From an uncultured Treponema sp. (GTDB lineage Bacteria; Spirochaetota; Spirochaetia; Treponematales; Treponemataceae), in contig CAKZZK010000288.1 of NCBI GenBank assembly GCA_937885235.1, positions 1 to 8,046 on the forward strand: DNA of 8,046 nt, written 5' to 3'. Below are positions 5,354 through 8,046 of this stretch, one piece after another. The position numbers and the translations under genes were made by a program. Within the stretch, counting starts at the first letter, position 1, and each line of letters begins with the position of its first letter. The notes below the pieces were generated by a model. It searched no databases. It saw only the letters and a list, made by a program, of their open reading frames with translations, and had not been told where the DNA came from.

Positions 5354-6946
5354 TCATGTACAGTGATTCGAGATATCCAGATATTCAGACGGCGTTATGA
5401 ATCGAACCGTAATGGGAAGCCCCTGTATCACTGCCCGCACTGCTGAATTGAAATTTTTATCTGATTTATCCATGTCCCCATGTAAATTATCCGTCGAGTA
5501 GCTCCATGAAGAATCTGCCTGATAGCCATCCGCCCCCGCAACGGCAACAGACATTACATCAATATCACAGAGCAGGCGCAGAAGCAAAATGAAGCTGTTG
5601 CAACGATACCCGACAGAAGGGCTTGTAACCACAAGACTGTTATAGTCAATACGGTATGCAATTCCGCCATCGTCACGCACGTTCGATGTAGCAATGACGG
5701 GACATTCCGCATTATGAAACTGATTATAACGGCGATTATTTCCAAAAAACATGAAGTCACCGGCAAAATCACTTGAAGTAAAATTTAACAAAATAACGAC
5801 AGGCTTTTCCTCCTCAATATAGCGGCGGATTTGCGCCGCATGGGAGGCAATCGCGTACCCCGGGGCAAGGACAAGTATCTTTTCATGCTGAAAAATCCTC
5901 CTTAACGCTTCTTTTGCTACGGCATCATCAATCGCATTGTTTTTATACTCCGCATATTTTTTATCAGCATAGGCCCTGTCAAATACAGCACATTTTGACC
6001 GCTCAAAACCTGCAAGAATATGGTTTATATCGCGGTTGGTAAGATCTCCTTTCGACAGGTAATACTCTGCATAATTTCGATGCAGATTAAAGCGAGCTGA
6101 AAGGAAATATGCCGGAGTATAGTCCCAGTTCGTCTCCCTCTTGAGACGTGCAATGTAATTGTAGATTGCATCCATCATACAGTCAATATCATAAGATGCA
6201 CCTCGGTATTCGTTCAAATAATCAGCGATAAGCTCCACAGGCAGATTGCCCGGATTGCGCCCCATACCCATAAGGCTTCCATCACAGGAAACAGGGCGGG
6301 AAAGATTCTTGTCAACAAAACGCTGTGAAAGCGAGCAACCGAGGGACATATTCTCATGCAGATGCAGGCCCAAGCGTATGTTACGCGCCAGATTATTATC
6401 CACAAGTCCCACAATACGGTCAAGGTCTCGGGTCCTCATGCTGCCGAACGTATCGACGATGCAGAACTGCCACGGGTGCAGTGCGTTCACACGCTCAATA
6501 ATCTGCAACAAAAGGGCATCACTATATCCCATAATATTTATGGGGTTCATACTCACTTTGTAGCCGAGGCACTTTACTTTTTGGGCAAATTCAATTCCTT
6601 TTTCTAAGTCATACTCATGGGCCGTCACACGAATAAGCTCTATGCCGCTGCCGCAATACGGAGAAAGCCTTGCAACATCATAGCCTCCCTGCATCGCCAT
6701 CGCCGAATACATGCATTGCCTCTTATTTGCAGGAAGCAGACGGTTCAGCTCCTCAATCGAAGCCGCTACAGTGACATTCTCATCAAAATGCTCTATATTC
6801 CGCAGGAATCCCACTTCAACCACGTCAACGCCAGATTCTGTAAGCAGCCGCACAATGTCACGCGCAGTACGGATACCCCATTTCCAGTCATTCACATAGC
6901 CTCCATCGCGCAAGGTGCAGTCAAGGAGCTGTAACGAGCGGGTCAT
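5354..6946 (-). CDS. DRE-TIM aldolase domain fused to an unassigned C-terminal domain
   Basis: The 530-residue protein begins LLDCTLRDGGYVNDW (7-21). This is the D-x-T-L-R-D-G-G signature of DRE-TIM metal-dependent lyases and aldolases such as 4-hydroxy-2-oxovalerate aldolase and HMG-CoA lyase; R13 and D14 are the expected catalytic and metal residues. Further family marks are EVGF (44-47), VDTFGS (164-169), the metal-binding GLHLHEN with H195 and H197, and GMGRNPGN (227-234). Residues 250-345 resemble a helical linker. Residues 355-530 form a second domain starting ILVLAPGYAI and containing LNF, FFGNNRRYNQF, SPSVGYRCNSF and VAGADGYQ. I do not recognise this domain; the pattern is loosely reminiscent of Rossmann-like GT42 or DUF115 proteins. 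The ATG overlaps the upstream cytidylyltransferase stop (ATGA), with no good Shine-Dalgarno, which suggests coupled translation. A role in making or handling a 2-keto-3-deoxy sugar acid is inferred. Confidence 0.8.
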   Translation of the reverse strand: MTRSLQLLDCTLRDGGYVNDWKWGIRTARDIVRLLTESGVDVVEVGFLRNIEHFDENVTVAASIEELNRLLPANKRQCMYSAMAMQGGYDVARLSPYCGSGIELIRVTAHEYDLEKGIEFAQKVKCLGYKVSMNPINIMGYSDALLLQIIERVNALHPWQFCIVDTFGSMRTRDLDRIVGLVDNNLARNIRLGLHLHENMSLGCSLSQRFVDKNLSRPVSCDGSLMGMGRNPGNLPVELIADYLNEYRGASYDIDCMMDAIYNYIARLKRETNWDYTPAYFLSARFNLHRNYAEYYLSKGDLTNRDINHILAGFERSKCAVFDRAYADKKYAEYKNNAIDDAVAKEALRRIFQHEKILVLAPGYAIASHAAQIRRYIEEEKPVVILLNFTSSDFAGDFMFFGNNRRYNQFHNAECPVIATSNVRDDGGIAYRIDYNSLVVTSPSVGYRCNSFILLLRLLCDIDVMSVAVAGADGYQADSSWSYSTDNLHGDMDKSDKNFNSAVRAVIQGLPITVRFITPSEYLDISNHCT

Positions 6947-7689
6947 TTGCTTTCTGATCCAAGGTGGGGTTTCAGGAGGCGACGGATTACCTCCAGATCT
7001 TTTGGCGTATCAACAGAAAGCGATTCACAATCCCGTACTATGATAAATTTCAGACGCTTTCCATAGTCAATGAAGCGAAGCGTATCTATGCCTTCTATTG
7101 CCTCAAATTTACCGGGCTTACTCGCCGCGTAGAAATCAAGCATCTTCTTGTTATAGCCAATGATACCGACATGCTTGTAATATTTGAAATCCAACGATGA
7201 AAACGGCGTAGGTATCGGTGTACGCGACATATACAGCGCGTTCATATCCACATCAAATACGACCTTGATATTCGCCACATCGATGACCTGTGACGGCTCG
7301 GACATCTCGGTGATTATGTTCGTGCCAAACTCATAATCCTGCGGTACAGATTCCGGTATGCACGCCTCAACAGCAGCCGTGTCGATCAGCGGCTCATCTC
7401 CGTTTGCCTGCACATAAAAATCGGCAGGATATAGCAATGAGACTTCGTGCAGGCGACATGCCGCATTTTTATGCTCCGGGGAAGTCATAACGACAGGAAT
7501 ATCGTTATCCTTACACATATTCTGGATACGGGCGTCATCAGTTGCAACTATCACGCTATCTATACGCCTTATTTTTTTACAACGTTCATACACCCACCAC
7601 AGCATTGGATGCCCGCATATATTCGCAAGAGGCTTGCCCGGGAAACGCGCAGAACCATAACGTGCAGGAATTACCACAATTGACTTCAT
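6943..7689 (-). CDS. KdsB-like CMP-sugar-acid synthetase (cytidylyltransferase)
   Basis: The 248-residue product matches 3-deoxy-manno-octulosonate cytidylyltransferase (KdsB), which couples a ulosonic acid to CMP using CTP. The N-terminus VVIPARYGSARFPGKPL carries the nucleotide-binding R10 and K19. ATDD (49-52), RLHEV (79-83), GDEP (97-100), HVGIIGY and VDTP (D227) follow in family order. Two sites differ from E. coli KdsB: T-E-R-L-A-E-V becomes A-C-R-L-H-E-V, and V-Q-G-D-E-P becomes A-N-G-D-E-P (N96 for glutamine). These lie near the sugar pocket, so the substrate may not be Kdo, and I therefore give no symbol. The ATG at 7689-7687 has AGGAG 7 nt upstream; a TTG at 7704 would overlap that site and is rejected. 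The gene follows the 90-residue gene by one base and overlaps the aldolase by four. Confidence 0.85.
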   Translation of the reverse strand: MKSIVVIPARYGSARFPGKPLANICGHPMLWWVYERCKKIRRIDSVIVATDDARIQNMCKDNDIPVVMTSPEHKNAACRLHEVSLLYPADFYVQANGDEPLIDTAAVEACIPESVPQDYEFGTNIITEMSEPSQVIDVANIKVVFDVDMNALYMSRTPIPTPFSSLDFKYYKHVGIIGYNKKMLDFYAASKPGKFEAIEGIDTLRFIDYGKRLKFIIVRDCESLSVDTPKDLEVIRRLLKPHLGSESK

Positions 7690-7690
7690 T

Positions 7691-7963
7691 TCATTTCTCC
7701 TCAATCCCCGCTATGAGCGCTTCTACCTTCGTGCGCTCAATCTGGGCGGCATCCAGATGCTTGAACAGCCTCTCTTTATCAAGGCAGTCGGCATATCGGT
7801 TTATATACGGCAAATACCACTTCTTATGCGGCTTTCGCGCATATTCAACAAGACGAATTATAATTTCATCCTCGGGAGGAAGATAGTTATAGCTGTCCTT
7901 TATTACGTGTTCCATGCATTCATCACGAAACGCATTATCCAGCCCGAATATAGATTTCGTCAT
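7691..7963 (-). CDS. Unrecognised 90-residue protein, first gene of the sugar-acid unit
   Basis: I do not recognise this protein. It is soluble, without signal peptide or membrane segment, and rich in charged and aromatic residues: DECMEHVIKDSYNYLPPEDEIIIRLVEYARKPHKKWYLPYINRYADCL, then a likely helical tail (ERLFKHLDAAQIERTKVEALIAGIEEK). It reads as a helical protein. Its stop is one base from the cytidylyltransferase ATG, which makes real expression and a shared role likely. An in-frame TGA lies about 40 nt upstream of the ATG and all three minus frames contain stops between 7964 and 8046, so it is not simply the visible tail of a longer gene unless a frameshift has occurred. The Shine-Dalgarno is weak (GGACAGGA abutting the ATG). 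The glycan context is inferred only from its neighbours. Confidence 0.6.
   Translation of the reverse strand: MTKSIFGLDNAFRDECMEHVIKDSYNYLPPEDEIIIRLVEYARKPHKKWYLPYINRYADCLDKERLFKHLDAAQIERTKVEALIAGIEEK
7697..7701 (-). promoter_or_regulatory. Ribosome binding site that fixes the cytidylyltransferase start
   Basis: AGGAG on the minus strand ends 7 nt before the ATG at 7689-7687 and lies within the last codons of the upstream gene. It decides the start in favour of MKSIVVIPARYG over a TTG five codons earlier. Confidence 0.75.
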
Positions 7964-7976
7964 TCCTGTCCAAAAT

Positions 7977-8006
7977 ATAAAAAAAACGTAACTGAGCCAG
8001 TTTCAA
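7977..8006 (-). promoter_or_regulatory. Possible promoter of the three-gene sugar-acid unit
   Basis: On the minus strand TTGAAA (8006-8001, 5 of 6 to consensus) and TTTTAT (7982-7977, 4 of 6) are separated by 18 nt. Transcription would start only a few bases before the ATG at 7963, giving a very short leader, which fits the poor ribosome binding site. The window ends too close to exclude an upstream gene in the same operon. Confidence 0.3.
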
Positions 8007-8046
8007 AAGTCGCTACAAGGGATAAACCCATTGGAAAACAGACGAA

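Noticed and set aside
7690..7704. TTG start giving MRRNE before the cytidylyltransferase
   Set aside because: It overlaps the AGGAG ribosome binding site, and the family N-terminus begins at the ATG at 7689.

Overview
This window most likely comes from a treponeme (Spirochaetota). The best evidence is the EF-Tu protein: its 395-residue length, stretches such as AYCAKKYGDK, TINSRHLEYQSDKRHYAHIDC and YVLSKEEGGRHSPF, and its place directly in front of rpsJ all match what I know of Treponema tuf. The species cannot be fixed from the sequence alone. Every confident gene is on the minus strand, so transcription runs from high to low coordinates. I see no CRISPR array, tRNA, rRNA, insertion sequence or phage gene.

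Reading in the direction of transcription, positions 7963 to 5354 form a compact three-gene unit. It holds an unrecognised 90-residue protein, a divergent KdsB-like sugar-acid cytidylyltransferase, and a 530-residue protein joining a DRE-TIM (pyruvate/HMG-lyase type) aldolase domain to an unassigned C-terminal domain. The genes are separated by a 1-nt gap and a 4-nt ATGA overlap. The unit ends at a clear intrinsic terminator (5228-5255). My inference is a pathway that makes and CMP-activates a 2-keto-3-deoxy sugar acid for a surface polysaccharide or glycan. This is the most novel part of the window, because oral and pathogenic treponemes are generally thought to lack Kdo-containing LPS.

Positions 5064-5353 are a busy intergenic segment. 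It carries that terminator, a perfect 18-bp inverted repeat with a 29-bp spacer (5136-5200), and a good sigma-70 type promoter (5093-5121) for the next gene. That gene (3936-5063) is a cation diffusion facilitator exporter with an unusual D-N-D-D transport-site pattern and two tandem cytosolic metal-sensing domains. Its likely terminator is at 3769-3800.

Positions 3344-3935 (about 590 bp) hold no convincing gene. They do contain a row of six stem-loops (3586-3800), an AT-rich stretch bracketed by a 9-bp inverted repeat, and the presumed tuf promoter.

Positions 3343 to 1 are the head of the S10 ribosomal protein operon in the order tuf, rpsJ, rplC, rplD, rplW, rplB, with rplB cut by the window edge. 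These genes encode EF-Tu and ribosomal proteins S10, L3, L4, L23 and L2. Spacing is tight, and rplD and rplW overlap by one base. A 7-bp hairpin without a U-tract lies between tuf and rpsJ.
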